Source of the DNA: CAVZLD01 sp963776055
GTDB taxonomy: Bacteria; Planctomycetota; Planctomycetia; Pirellulales; Pirellulaceae
DNA length: 64,000 nt
Reading direction: 5' to 3'
Assembly: GCA_963776055.1 (NCBI GenBank)
Contig: CAVZLD010000014.1
Span: forward strand, 434,001 to 498,000
Made by a program: the position numbers and the translations under genes. Of the stretch, positions 21,132 to 30,869 are shown one piece after another. How positions within the stretch are numbered: the first letter of the stretch is position 1; every line of letters starts with the position of its first letter. The notes under the pieces are model-generated. The model did no database searches. It saw only the letters and a list, made by a program, of their open reading frames with translations, and was not told the DNA's origin.

Positions 21132-22486
21132 ATGTCGGTTCATCGTCGCACATTCTTGAAGTCATCGTTGGCCGCCGGAGTCGCATGGACGACTCCGACA
21201 GTACTCGGCGCGGAACAGAAGTCGGGCAAGAAATACCGAACAGCCCTGATCGGCACCGGCTGGTGGGGCATGAATATTCTCGGCGAAGCAATACGATCGA
21301 AGCAGTCCGAAGTCGTCGCCATGTGTGATGTCGACCGTCGCCAATTGGATCCGGCCGTTGCCCGCGTGCGGAAAGAGACCGGGGATGAACCGGTGCAAGT
21401 ATGGCGACTTCCGGGAACTTCTCGACAAGGAAAGACCCGAAATCGTTATTGTGGCGACGCCCGATCACTGGCATCCTCTGATCACGATTGCTGCGGTTCA
21501 GTCGGGTGCGCACGTTTACGTCGAGAAGCCGATCGGGCACACGGTCGCCGAAGGCCGAGCAATGGTCAATGCGGCAAGAGCAGCAGATCGCGTGGTGCAA
21601 GTCGGATTGCATCGCCGCGTGTCCCCACACAATGTCAGCGGGCGGGAGTTTCTGCGATCCGGCAAAGCGGGCAAGATTGGAATGGTTCGCGCGTTTGTGT
21701 TATACGGCGGCAATGGCCCCGAGGACCCGGTGAAGAACATGGATCCACCACCGGAGATCGACTGGGAGATGTGGTGCGGACCGGCCCCGCTGCGTTACTA
21801 CTGCCAGAATCAACCGAATGGGTGGGGCCAAGCGATTCATCCGCGAGGCTTTCGCCAGTATCTCGACTACGCCAACGGAACACTCGGCGACTGGGGCGTT
21901 CACTGGATGGATCAGATTCTGTGGTGGACGGACGAGCTCTATCCGAAACGAGTCTATTCGACCGGCGGTCGCCCAATTAGCGGACCACCGGTTTACAACG
22001 AGCGGCGAACAGACAACGGATGCTCCCGACCATCAGCTCGCCCTGTTCGAATTCGAAGACTTCTCGGCGACCTGGGAACACCGCCGGTTTGCCGACAACA
22101 ACGCTGAGAAAGGCGAGAATGTCGGCTGCCATTTCTACGGCACGAAGGGTACGTTCCACCAAGGCTGGCAAGACGGTTGGCGATTCTATCCGGCTAACGA
22201 GCGGGAGCCGCAACTGCACGAGCCACCGCAGTTGCATCAACCGGACTCGCAAAACATCCGCGAACTCTGGACCGATCTGCTCGAATGCATCACCACGGGG
22301 CGACGGCCGGTCTGTGACATTGAGCTGGCCCATCGGTCGACGAACATGAGCCTTCTGGGCATGCTTTCGCTGAAATTGGGCAGGAGCCTCGAATGGGACG
22401 GTGAGCAAGAACAGATCATCAATGACCCGGAAGCCAACGCCATGCTCCGGCGTGACTACCGAGCACCGTGGATCTATCCCAGTTAA
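21132..22486 (+). CDS. Gfo/Idh/MocA family oxidoreductase, Tat-exported (frameshifted), copy C
   Basis: Starts MSVHRRTFLKSSLAAG, a twin-arginine leader, with the Rossmann motif IGTGWWGMNILGEA after the leader. Two shifts are seen. One near 21395 joins the first part to KYGDFRELLDKERPEIVIVA and the motif HVYVEKPIGHTVAEGR. The other near 22010 leads to DAPDHQLALFEFEDFSATWE and FYGTKGTFHQGWQDGWRFYP. The middle part WEMWCGPAPLRYYCQNQPNG is a segment common in planctomycete Gfo/Idh proteins whose names mention myo-inositol, but the substrate is not known. The protein ends DYRAPWIYPS. It seems to be a single gene; the gene downstream is convergent. Confidence 0.87.
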
Positions 22487-22539
22487 ATGGAACACCCCTC
22501 GGAGAGCACTCGACGTGCACACCGCGGACCTTCGCCGGC

Positions 22540-23016
22540 CTACAAATACATGCCGATGAAACCGCCCGCTTCGTCGCTCGCCTTCTGAACTTGCTCAATC
22601 CGTGTCTTGGTCCGTTCCAGGTCGCCCGCCTCGATATAGCGGTCGAACTCGATCGCCACTGAACGGGGCACGGTTTCGGCAAACCAATCGACGATCGCTT
22701 GCGTCAGCCAATCGCACGACTCGCGTTCGAGTTCGACTTGCAGGTCGCAGCTCTGACAAGCGAGGTCTTCCACGCCGGTCAACACACAACCTTCGAAGCG
22801 AAATTCGATCGACCCGCGATCCGGGTGATTTAAAAGATGGTAAACGCAATTGGCATTGTGAAGGTAATACACATTGTGCGTACCGTGTTTGTCGATCGCC
22901 TCTTTCACTCGATGGCAAAAGGCCTGGTACTTCGGAGAGGCGTCCAGAGGAACGTCAAACCGCGTCACAGACCGCAACGGCAGACAGTCAAACCGGATTT
23001 CTACCCACTGTTCCAT
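22540..23016 (-). CDS. Hypothetical protein, 158 residues
   Basis: Intact. No leader or membrane segment, so it is probably cytoplasmic. It begins MEQWVEIRFDCLPLRSVTRF and holds HNVYYLHNANCVYHLLNHPD, SIEFRFEGCVLT and CQSCDLQVELERESCDWLTQ. The mixed alpha/beta pattern and a CxxC pair (ACQSCD) suggest a compact domain, perhaps metal binding. I do not recognise the family by function. It overlaps no gene and ends convergent to the oxidoreductase; the upstream gene on the same strand ends 6 bases before its start, so the two are probably one operon. Confidence 0.7.
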   Translation of the reverse strand: MEQWVEIRFDCLPLRSVTRFDVPLDASPKYQAFCHRVKEAIDKHGTHNVYYLHNANCVYHLLNHPDRGSIEFRFEGCVLTGVEDLACQSCDLQVELERESCDWLTQAIVDWFAETVPRSVAIEFDRYIEAGDLERTKTRIEQVQKASDEAGGFIGMYL

Positions 23017-23022
23017 GGTTTG

Positions 23023-24839
23023 CTAGTTCCATCCTAGAGATAACCAACCGTCTTCCGCCGCGACGTATTCCAGCGACAGGTCCCCCAACTGCTGCCAGCG
23101 GCCGGGCAACGCAAGTCCTTCGCCACTGATCTCCTGTCGAAACAGGCCTTCGAATTTGTTCGTCATGAAGGTCTTGTCGCGCAATTCCTGCAGGCTCAGT
23201 CGCCCACCTTCCTTCGTGGGAAACGTCACGTCCAGGTCTCCCAGACGAGAGAGACGCACGCGACCGTTGATCGCTTCCAGCTGATAGGTCGCCGCAATTT
23301 GAATAATCTGCCGTAGAGCCTGATCGCCGCGAGTGAATTCTCTGCCGCGCACAGCGATCGTGACATGGTTTTCGTCAAACCGGACCGAGAGCGGTTGATT
23401 GCGATCAAAAGTGATCGACCAAGGGTCTTCATCCTCTCGGATTTGTAGTTGCTCAGGAACTTCACCCGTTATTTCCTCAACCAGATCCTTGGCCCGGAGA
23501 TCGGTGATCTGCATCCCACCGACAACATTCAGGGCGGCGTTCCGAAACAGAGACTCGTGGACCTGTACCATCACCGCGTTTTCCGGACAGGCCGGCGGCG
23601 TGTCCAACGCTCCCAATTGTACAGCGCCGGCCTTCCAATGCGGCCAGGTGCAGCCTTTGGGCCGTGGACCACAGTCGCAGCATACGCGGATAGAGATGCA
23701 TCCGACGCAACGGACGCCGCAACTTACTTTCCCATTGACCATTGCCGGACGCAATCACGTCGAGCACCTGTTGGTCCATTCGTTGTGCTGCGCGAACTTC
23801 TGCTCGCCGAGCCGAGATCCACTCCGCCTTTGCCTTCTGTGCCCGCAGCTGTTTCCAGGCGAACGCGCGGACGATGCCGGAACCCAACCGATTTGCCGTC
23901 CGAATCGATCGTGTCCGGGTGCGCGTCGAACAGGAAGCGGTCGCCGGTTCGGTCCAGACGCCAACATCCCCAACCCACAGTTGCTTGCGGACCGACACCT
24001 GCGTCTGGCCATCACTGTAGATCCTCACCGGAGGTCGATAGCCAATCGTATCCGACGAGGCTGTTCCGGTCATGGCAAGTTCAATCAGAGCATCCTGATC
24101 GCTCGGAATCAGTCGAGCCGTGATGGTACCCAACGTGTGTGCCTGGCCACGGATGGGCGTTCCCAGGATCGTTTCCTGCACCGGTAAGGTCTCGGATACC
24201 GGCACGTTGAACCGCTTGGCAATCAGGCCGGCGGACACGGACGCAAAGACATTCGGACGGCCAAAACGATCGCGAATCGGACCAACTAGATCCCGAGCCT
24301 GCCCGAGTTGTTCCATCCATTCCAATCGAACGGCCATCTCGGTCGCCGCCTCGGCCGGATCCGACTCCAGCTTCTTCACCGCCTCACGCAGCCCCAATAC
24401 CTGTTCCGCAAGCTGCTGTCCGGCGTCCGGGTCGGACCGCGCCTTCAAGACCCGACTATACGCCACCAGCGCCTCCCGCACATCGACGAATGGCGCCAAA
24501 GCCATGCCCGTTTGCCCGCGAAAGTAAGGAGCCATCACCGGAACAACGGCCTCCGGTGTGGGCGAGGGTGCAGCGGTTAGCTCTTGCAGTTCGTCCCAGT
24601 GCAGGTATTTCTTCCACGCGTCCGCATTTGCCTTCGTACCACGCGCAAGTAACTGCTCCAGCCGTTCGGCGGCGGCGATCACCTCGGACCTCGCGATGCG
24701 AACCTGCTGATCAGAAATTGGAACAAACTCGGGCGATGCTTCGTTTACGATTTCCGCGAGTCGATCTTGAGCAGATGCCGGTACATCTACGCGCAATTGC
24801 AACCTGGGCACCTGCGGTCAAAACCAGCCCAATCGCCAC
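23023..24839 (-). CDS. Secreted hypothetical protein, about 600 residues (frameshifted)
   Basis: The GTG start at 24839 gives MAIGLVLTAGAQVAIA, a signal peptide, and a shift near 24785 leads to VDVPASAQDRLAEIVNEASP. Then follow helical stretches (VIAAAERLEQLLARGTKA, ADAWKKYLHWDELQEL) and a beta-rich part (FNVPVSETLPVQETILGTPI, LWVGDVGVWT). Two compensating shifts near 23950 and 23900 hide FDAHPDTIDSDGKSVGSGIV. Another shift near 23640 leads to the C-terminal half: ENAVMVQVHESLFRNAALNV, VTIAVRGREFTRGDQALRQI and the end EYVAAEDGWLSLGWN. Function unknown. It lies upstream of the 158-residue gene, on the same strand. Confidence 0.65.
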
Positions 24840-25389
24840 ACATTGTCGGAATCGAATCCAACTCGAACTCGCGTGCGCCACCTGATTAGATCCTCAACAA
24901 TTACCGCGGTCTGGCCCGAGAACACCACGCAAATCAAGCGAAAATCAGCCGGGAAGCATTGGCGTTCGGCCTTCTGGGAGCCATCAAAACCGTAGGCTAA
25001 CGCCCAGCGGCTCATCAAACATCCGGGCGGGAGATTTGCCCAGCATCTTAGACCGGCCGCTCCCCCGGAGCAACCTAGCCTACTCAGATTGTCTCGTGCT
25101 TTGTCATAGCCCGGTTTGGGGTCCACCGCGAAGAAACTCTGGGACGTGGCTTCGCGTCCCACCGGTTTTCACGTTGGCCGGAAAACGATCGAGCAAGAAG
25201 GGTTCTCCGGCGAGCAATCCACCGGAAGCGGATCGCAGAATACACATCATCGTTACAGCTCCCGCAGGAGTTGAACTTTTGCCACACGGAATGTTGACGA
25301 AAAGCGACGCGCGGATCGGCCACGTGCTATTTTTGCATCGGCCCAAGGCATCCTCGCAGGCTTTCCTGTGACATGCCATCTACGGAGGA
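24840..25389. other. Gene-free divergent spacer
   Basis: About 550 bases upstream of two divergent genes for exported proteins. No coding frame with recognisable residues and no strong repeat was seen. GGAGG at 25384-25388 is the ribosome site of the plus-strand gene. Confidence 0.4.
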
Positions 25390-25395
25390 GTGAAG

Positions 25396-28140
25396 GTGGC
25401 TGGTCCGAAACGGAACATTCTGATTCTACTGGTTCTCGGCTGGTTGACATCGCTCACGGTCGGCTGCGGCAACTTGCGCGTTCCCGCCATTGATCCCAGT
25501 GGCCAGCAGATTCTTCTTCCACCTCCGTCCTATACCACTTTCGATATGCACCAGAAGCGGTCCGTGCCCGGCCCGTCGCCCCAGGTGGCAACGACTTCTC
25601 AGGGTCGCTGCTGCTTTGCGAAACCGACGTACGCCGCCCCCCCGGAAATCCCCCCGTGCGAAGAGCCCCCGATGTTGCCCAATGCGGACGCCTGCCCGCC
25701 GCTCCCGGATTGTGTGCCGCAGGAAGTCTATCAGCCGGTCTCGCCGAGAGTCGTCGTTCCTGGTGCGTGCGAAGTTCGGCCGGAGCAAGGGGAAGGGTAC
25801 GCGGAACTTCCGCAGGATCCATCGCGCGACTACCGCGAGAAAGTCGTCCTGACTACTCGCCGTCAGATTGCGCCCGTGGGAAGTGAAGTCATCGTCGTCG
25901 GCGGCGTCTGCGACGAGGAAGGGTACTATCGGATCCGTGAGCCATTGGAGTGGACGCTTTCGCAAGGCAGCGTCGGGCATTTCACGGAAGCGGGGAATCC
26001 ATCCGTGGGATGGATGGGCTTGCGGGGACACCTGGCGTCACTGCAGGCGGAGCCGGTTCCCGAACTCTGTTCCAACAACTATGCGGTAAGTGTCTCATCC
26101 AGGAGAGTTCAAGTCCTAACTCGGGGAACCGCTGCACCGAATGACGACCTGTTCGTGTTAGAGGGCCAGGGTTGGATCGGCGTGACCTCGCCCAACGAAG
26201 GCAACACGTATGTCACGCTCTCGGCGCCGGAACTCGACGGCTGGGAACAACGTCAGGAGATGGCTGTAATCCATTGGATCGATGGTCAATGGACGTTGCC
26301 CAAGCCGATCGTAGCCCCGGACCTGCAACCGCAGGTCTTGACAACCACCGTCAACCGTCGCTTGTCGGCCAGCCCCGTGCAAGGCTGGATCGTGCGTTAC
26401 GAAATCGCAGGTGGCGTTCCCACCACATTGGACGGCGGCGCCACGACCCGCGAAGTCGTCACCGATGCAACGGGCAAAGCGTCGGTCCGCGTCCTGCCAC
26501 CCAGCACACAGGGTGGGGCGACGCAGATTCGTGTTCAAGTGATTCGCCCGGGGGGAACCGACGGCGCACCGGAGCGTTTCGTGGTCGGCGACGGGACGAC
26601 CACCGTCACCTGGAGTACTGCCCAATTGCAGGTTCGTCTGGTGGGGCCAGAATCCCTGGAGCTGAATCAGACGGCGAATTACCAGGTCGAAGTTGTCAAT
26701 ACCGGCAACATCGCGGTCAACAACGTGCTGGTTCACGCAACCGCCCCCATGGGTTTTGATTACGTCGCCAGTTCGCCTCCCGGGCAGGTTTCGGCGAATC
26801 GAGTGGATTGGATGGTCGTGCAACTTGCTCCCGGCCAACAACAGAAACTGGACGTGTCGTACCGTGTGGGCAAGAGTGGCGACGCCAAGCTCTGCGTCAG
26901 CGCCGAAGCAGCCGGAATCTCGCCGGTCGAGAACTGCCTGACGGCGCAAGTGACTGCCGATGCTCTGTACATCGAAATGCTGGGGCCCAATCCGGATGTT
27001 CCACTCGCCGTCGGTCAGGAGGCCAACTATCGTGTCACGATCACGAATCGGGGAGACCGTCGCCTAGAGGATGTGCTGGTCGTCGATCGTTTTGACGCCG
27101 GCCTGCAACACCGCGAGGGAACCAGCCCCATCGAATGGCCTTTGGGAGCCATCGATCCCGGACAGTCGCAACAGCTTGGGCTGAGTTTCGTCGTGGCGGC
27201 CCCGGGACGGCACTGCCATACATTAGAAGCCACCGCCGACGGAACACTCCCCGCTCGAACGACCGCCTGTGTCACGGCACAACCTCCCCTGCGCACCGAG
27301 CTCGCTGTCCGCAAAACGGGTCCGGTCCAAACGATCGTTGGTCGCCAAGAGACATTTTCCGTGACGATTCAGAATACGGGCGATGTACCACTGTCCAATT
27401 TGCAGATCGTCGACAACTATGATGCCGAAATGCGTCCTATTGGAGCCAACCCACCCGCCGCTTCCATCGAGCAGAATCGCGTAACCTGGTACCTCAGCCA
27501 ATTGGCTCCCGGACAAACGCTGACGTACGACGTAACTTGTCAGGCCGTCTTCGATACTCCCCGGTCGTGCCACCAAGTCATTGTGCGAGCGGCGGGCGGT
27601 CTGGAACGGACGGATCAGGGTTGTGTTCAGGTCGGTTCGCCGACGCCCGCTGGACTACCACCAAACGCAAACGCGCTGCCACCCCGGTTGCTACCCAACG
27701 GGGTTTTTGGACAGGCCTCCCCCAAGCAACCCGCCGCTTCCCCGGTGACGCACACCGCTTCGATGGACAGCTCCGCCGGCCTGGAGTTGTCCATCGACGG
27801 CCGAGGCGATCAGTGGCAAGTCGGAGACCGCATAAATTACCTGATCGTCATTCGCAATCCGACGGAACTAGCTGACTCGGATGCGACACTCACCGTCCGG
27901 CTTTCACCATCGCTGAAGCTGCAGAGTTACTCCGGTCCGGTCAATGCGGCGACAAGTAGTCCGAATTGGCGAACGCTTCGGATGCTGCCACTGCGAACAT
28001 TGCGAGCCGGAGAAACCGTGCAATTCAACGTGATTGCTACGGTCATCCAACCGGGTGAACTCCTGGCACGCGCCGAGCTGACGAGCGAAAGGTGCCCCGA
28101 CAGCGTCGCCGAAGAGGACAGCTCCGTCGCGATTCCTTGA
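25396..28140 (+). CDS. Lipoprotein with DUF11-type repeats
   Basis: Intact, about 914 residues. Two GTG starts exist, at 25390 and 25396; GGAGG at 25384-25388 is spaced seven bases from 25396, which I prefer. The lipobox is LTSLTVGCG, so it is lipid-anchored. A Pro/Cys-rich stretch follows (residues 60-110), then beta domains. From about residue 415 four DUF11-like repeats appear, each with a pattern such as NQTANYQVEVVNTGNIAVNN, EANYRVTITNRGDRRLEDVL or QETFSVTIQNTGDVPLSNLQ. DUF11 repeats are common in planctomycete cell-surface proteins and may link the envelope. Paired cysteines at several domain ends (CLTAQVT, CVTAQPP, GCVQVG) suggest disulfides. It lies before the REC-HATPase gene. Confidence 0.85.
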   Translation: MAGPKRNILILLVLGWLTSLTVGCGNLRVPAIDPSGQQILLPPPSYTTFDMHQKRSVPGPSPQVATTSQGRCCFAKPTYAAPPEIPPCEEPPMLPNADACPPLPDCVPQEVYQPVSPRVVVPGACEVRPEQGEGYAELPQDPSRDYREKVVLTTRRQIAPVGSEVIVVGGVCDEEGYYRIREPLEWTLSQGSVGHFTEAGNPSVGWMGLRGHLASLQAEPVPELCSNNYAVSVSSRRVQVLTRGTAAPNDDLFVLEGQGWIGVTSPNEGNTYVTLSAPELDGWEQRQEMAVIHWIDGQWTLPKPIVAPDLQPQVLTTTVNRRLSASPVQGWIVRYEIAGGVPTTLDGGATTREVVTDATGKASVRVLPPSTQGGATQIRVQVIRPGGTDGAPERFVVGDGTTTVTWSTAQLQVRLVGPESLELNQTANYQVEVVNTGNIAVNNVLVHATAPMGFDYVASSPPGQVSANRVDWMVVQLAPGQQQKLDVSYRVGKSGDAKLCVSAEAAGISPVENCLTAQVTADALYIEMLGPNPDVPLAVGQEANYRVTITNRGDRRLEDVLVVDRFDAGLQHREGTSPIEWPLGAIDPGQSQQLGLSFVVAAPGRHCHTLEATADGTLPARTTACVTAQPPLRTELAVRKTGPVQTIVGRQETFSVTIQNTGDVPLSNLQIVDNYDAEMRPIGANPPAASIEQNRVTWYLSQLAPGQTLTYDVTCQAVFDTPRSCHQVIVRAAGGLERTDQGCVQVGSPTPAGLPPNANALPPRLLPNGVFGQASPKQPAASPVTHTASMDSSAGLELSIDGRGDQWQVGDRINYLIVIRNPTELADSDATLTVRLSPSLKLQSYSGPVNAATSSPNWRTLRMLPLRTLRAGETVQFNVIATVIQPGELLARAELTSERCPDSVAEEDSSVAIP

Positions 28141-28389
28141 CAGCAGAGGTCGCCCCGGACGAAGAAATCGTGCGACAGCGGCCGATCTCGCGTGACGGCC
28201 CCAGCTCGAGTTGCTCCGCGGCGAGTTCTTGCCGTACAATACGAGCCGCGAACGGAATGCACCCCGGCGACGTGTGATCACCGGCGTGCCAAGCGGTCGC
28301 GATGGTACCGACTCCGCATCCCACCAAGAGATTCGAACTCTTGTGCCAGGTGGCGCATCTTTTGACCCCGCATTGAGGGAGACACCTCC

Positions 28390-29289
28390 ATGCCTTGCGT
28401 CTTGCTCGTCGATGACTCTCCGGTCGATCGCCGATTAATCGGCGGACTTATGAGCAAGGAACTCGATTGGCTGGTGGAGTACGCATCCAGCGGCACCGAA
28501 GCGTTGCAGGAAATGGAACTCGCCCTGCCGGACCTTGTCGTAACCGATCTGATGATGCCCGAGATGGATGGACTGCAACTGGTCTCGGAAGTCCGTCGTC
28601 GGTACCCGCAAGTCCCTGTCATCTTGATCACCGCCCACGGCAACGAATCGTTGGCCGTGGAAGCCTTGGACACGGGAGCTGCCAGCTACGTGCCCAAATC
28701 CCAGATTCCCGCCAAGCTGCTGGACACGGCTCGTCAGGTACTGACGTTGATGTCCGCCGAACGAGCGCAGGGAAACTTGGCGGAACGGCTGATCCAAACA
28801 CAATCGACCTTTCTGCTGGAAAATGACCCCCGTGTCATTCCTCAGTTCGTGGAAGAGGTGCTGGCCAAGATCACTTCCATGCGGCTGTGCGATTCCAGCG
28901 AAATCCGCCACCTGGCCGTGGCCATCGAAGAAGCGTTGCTGAATGCCATGCTGCACGGCAACATGCAATTGAACGCGGACGAGGTGCAACAGGTACGATC
29001 CGAACAGATGAAGGGGGAAGAATCCGCCATCCTTCAACGGCAACGACAGCAAGCGGAAATCACCAACCGCAAAGTCGAAACATCGTACGCACTATCACGC
29101 CAAGAATTGCGATTCGTTGTGCGCGATCAGGGTGGCGGGTTCGATCTGACAACTATCCCCGCATCGGGCGATCCGGATCCGATCGACGCGGAACGTGGCC
29201 GAGGGCTCGTGCTGATCCAGAACTTCATGGATGAAGTCAAGTTTAACGAGCAAGGCAACGAAATCACGATGATCAAACGGTGGTCCTGA
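28390..29289 (+). CDS. Response regulator with RsbW-like HATPase domain
   Basis: Intact, 299 residues. The N-terminal receiver carries LLVDDSPVD, phospho-acceptor Asp53 in LVVTDLMMPEMDG and ITAHGNESL. The C-terminal part is a single GHKL ATPase module of the anti-sigma (HATPase_c_2) type: AIEEALLNAMLHGNM (N box), VVRDQGGGFD (G1), RGRGLVLIQNFMDEV (G2). There is no dimerisation/His-phosphotransfer domain, so it is not a histidine kinase; it looks like a phosphorylation-controlled partner-switching kinase or anti-sigma factor. The neighbours are a DUF11 lipoprotein and the redoxin gene 36 bases downstream. No cognate antisigma antagonist or PP2C gene is adjacent, but a REC-PP2C protein is encoded at 60.8-62.0 kb. 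Confidence 0.88.
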   Translation: MPCVLLVDDSPVDRRLIGGLMSKELDWLVEYASSGTEALQEMELALPDLVVTDLMMPEMDGLQLVSEVRRRYPQVPVILITAHGNESLAVEALDTGAASYVPKSQIPAKLLDTARQVLTLMSAERAQGNLAERLIQTQSTFLLENDPRVIPQFVEEVLAKITSMRLCDSSEIRHLAVAIEEALLNAMLHGNMQLNADEVQQVRSEQMKGEESAILQRQRQQAEITNRKVETSYALSRQELRFVVRDQGGGFDLTTIPASGDPDPIDAERGRGLVLIQNFMDEVKFNEQGNEITMIKRWS

Positions 29290-29325
29290 AATCCTCACAC
29301 AACCGCCTCCCTGGATCAGCACTCG

Positions 29326-30828
29326 ATGAAATATGCTGCCCGATCGATCGCTGGGCTAACCGCCCTGTTGCTCTTCAGCTCGGTCGTTCGCAGCAGTGAC
29401 CGCAGTGACCAGCCCTACCCGCCGCCTGTGGGCCAGCTGCACCCTGATTTCATTCTGCCGCGGATCGACGATCGCCGCCCGGTATCCCTGTCGCAATTCC
29501 GCGGACAGAAAGTGTTGCTGATCCATTTCGCTTCCTGGTGAGCTGGTTGCCGCAAGCACGTGCCAGTTTGGCACGCGGCCTTACAGGAACTTCGCCGTCA
29601 GAACCGCGTCAAGCTGCTCGGTGTCGTGCAGGAGCAGCACTCGCAACGTTGCCAGCTTTTCGCACAATGGCAACAGTTGGATTGGCCGATTCTGCATGAT
29701 CCCCTGAATCGGCTTCCGCTGCGAGCCGTACCGGTCTCGGTCGCAATCGACGAACATGGCATTGTGCGCAGATCAATCCCGATCGCGAATCGTTCGTACG
29801 ACAGTTCCTGCAGAAGGAGTTTCCCGCACCGAATGCCGTCCGCGTCGAGCAGCCGCTGACGCCGCCCGATCGGAACGTTTTGCGCGCTGCGGCGCGACAG
29901 GCTCCCAGTGACACCGCTTGGCGCGAACTCGGCGATGCGTTGCTGTTATGGGGACATTCCGATCAGCTGGAGGAGGCTCATCGCAGCCTATCAGCGCGCG
30001 GACCAACTACGCGCGGATCAACCGGAAATCCAGTTCCGCTTGGGCGTTGCCTATCGGATGCGATACGAGACCCAGCAAGTCGCGGCAAGCTCGCCAGACG
30101 CGTCCCCCGAGCCCGCAACAGCAAACGAAAACGCCGGCGTCTCTGACGACACTCGTGCCAACGATTTCCAATCCGCCGTGGACGCCTGGTCTCGGGCCTT
30201 GTCACTCGCCCCGAACCAGTACATCTATCGCCGCCGGATCCAACAGTACGGACCGCAACTGGACAAACCCTACCCATTCTACGACTGGGTAGCGCAGGCC
30301 CGGGCAGACATTCTTGCGCGGGGTGAAACGCCGGTGGAACTAGCCGTCGAGCCGCGTGGTGCAGAGCTGGCCGGTCCGGTCAGCGCACCGCCCGCTGCTC
30401 CATCTGCGGTGGAATCCCCCGATCCCTCGGGCCGCATTGAGCGCGACCGTGCACACTTGATTCGTGCGATCACTACGGTGATTCCGGCGCAGGTCCGTCC
30501 GGGACAGGCCTTGCACGTCCACTTGGAATTCCGACCGACCGGTGGCGCACAGTGGAACAACGAAGCCGAGCCGCTGCTCGTGTGGATCGATCTCCCCTCC
30601 GGATGGTCGGCCGCCTCCAACCCGTTGCGCGGAACCTTACCGAGGAGTGCCGAATCGACCGAGACACGCATTCTGGCAACGGACCTCCATTCCGCCGCGG
30701 ACCAACCCTTCTCCGGGACGATTCCGGCGCACGCGTTGTATTATGTGTGCGAGCCCCAGAGCGGAACGTGTCGCTATCTGCGACAGGATTTCCCGATCCA
30801 GGTGCGCGTTGTAGAAACGGACGACTGA
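29326..30828 (+). CDS. Redoxin-like protein with in-frame UGA at the CxxC site, probable selenoprotein
   Basis: Signal peptide at residues 1-23, then a thioredoxin-fold domain of the AhpC/TlpA type: PDFILPRIDDRRPVSLSQFR, then VLLIHFASW, UGA (29539-29541), AGCRKHVPVWHAALQELRR in the same frame. The UGA sits exactly where the first Cys of CxxC is expected, giving UxxC. A hairpin of bacterial SECIS type follows. Then LLGVVQEQHSQRCQLFAQW, two compensating shifts near 29767 and 29975 (recovering INPDRESFVRQFLQ and RELGDALLLWGHSDQLEEAH), and a TPR-like region. The C-terminal domain is beta-rich, with ALYYVCEPQSGTCRYLRQDF, a pattern like the DsbD alpha domain. The alternative is a nonsense mutation or a base-call error of TGC/TGT to TGA. 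The genome would need selA, selB, selC and selD, none of which are in this window. Confidence 0.72.
29549..29579 (+). promoter_or_regulatory. Predicted bacterial SECIS hairpin
   Basis: GCCGC (29549-29553) pairs with GCGGC (29575-29579); a six-base 5' bulge AAGCAC follows; GTGCC (29560-29564) pairs with GGCAC (29570-29574); the apical loop is AGTTT (29565-29569). The loop begins 24 bases past the UGA, inside the 16-37-base range known for bacterial SECIS elements, and its second base is G followed by U, as in the E. coli fdhF element. Such a fit just behind a UGA in a UxxC context is unlikely by chance. The sequence must also code for HVPVWHAA, which limits drift. Confidence 0.65.
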
Positions 30829-30869
30829 CCGCCGGTCTGCGGCGCGAAACCGTCCGGCGATCTGCCCTG

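Noticed and set aside
28318..28345. GAGATTCGAACTCT, tRNA T-loop-like
   Set aside because: No acceptor stem, D arm or anticodon arm of proper length can be formed around it.
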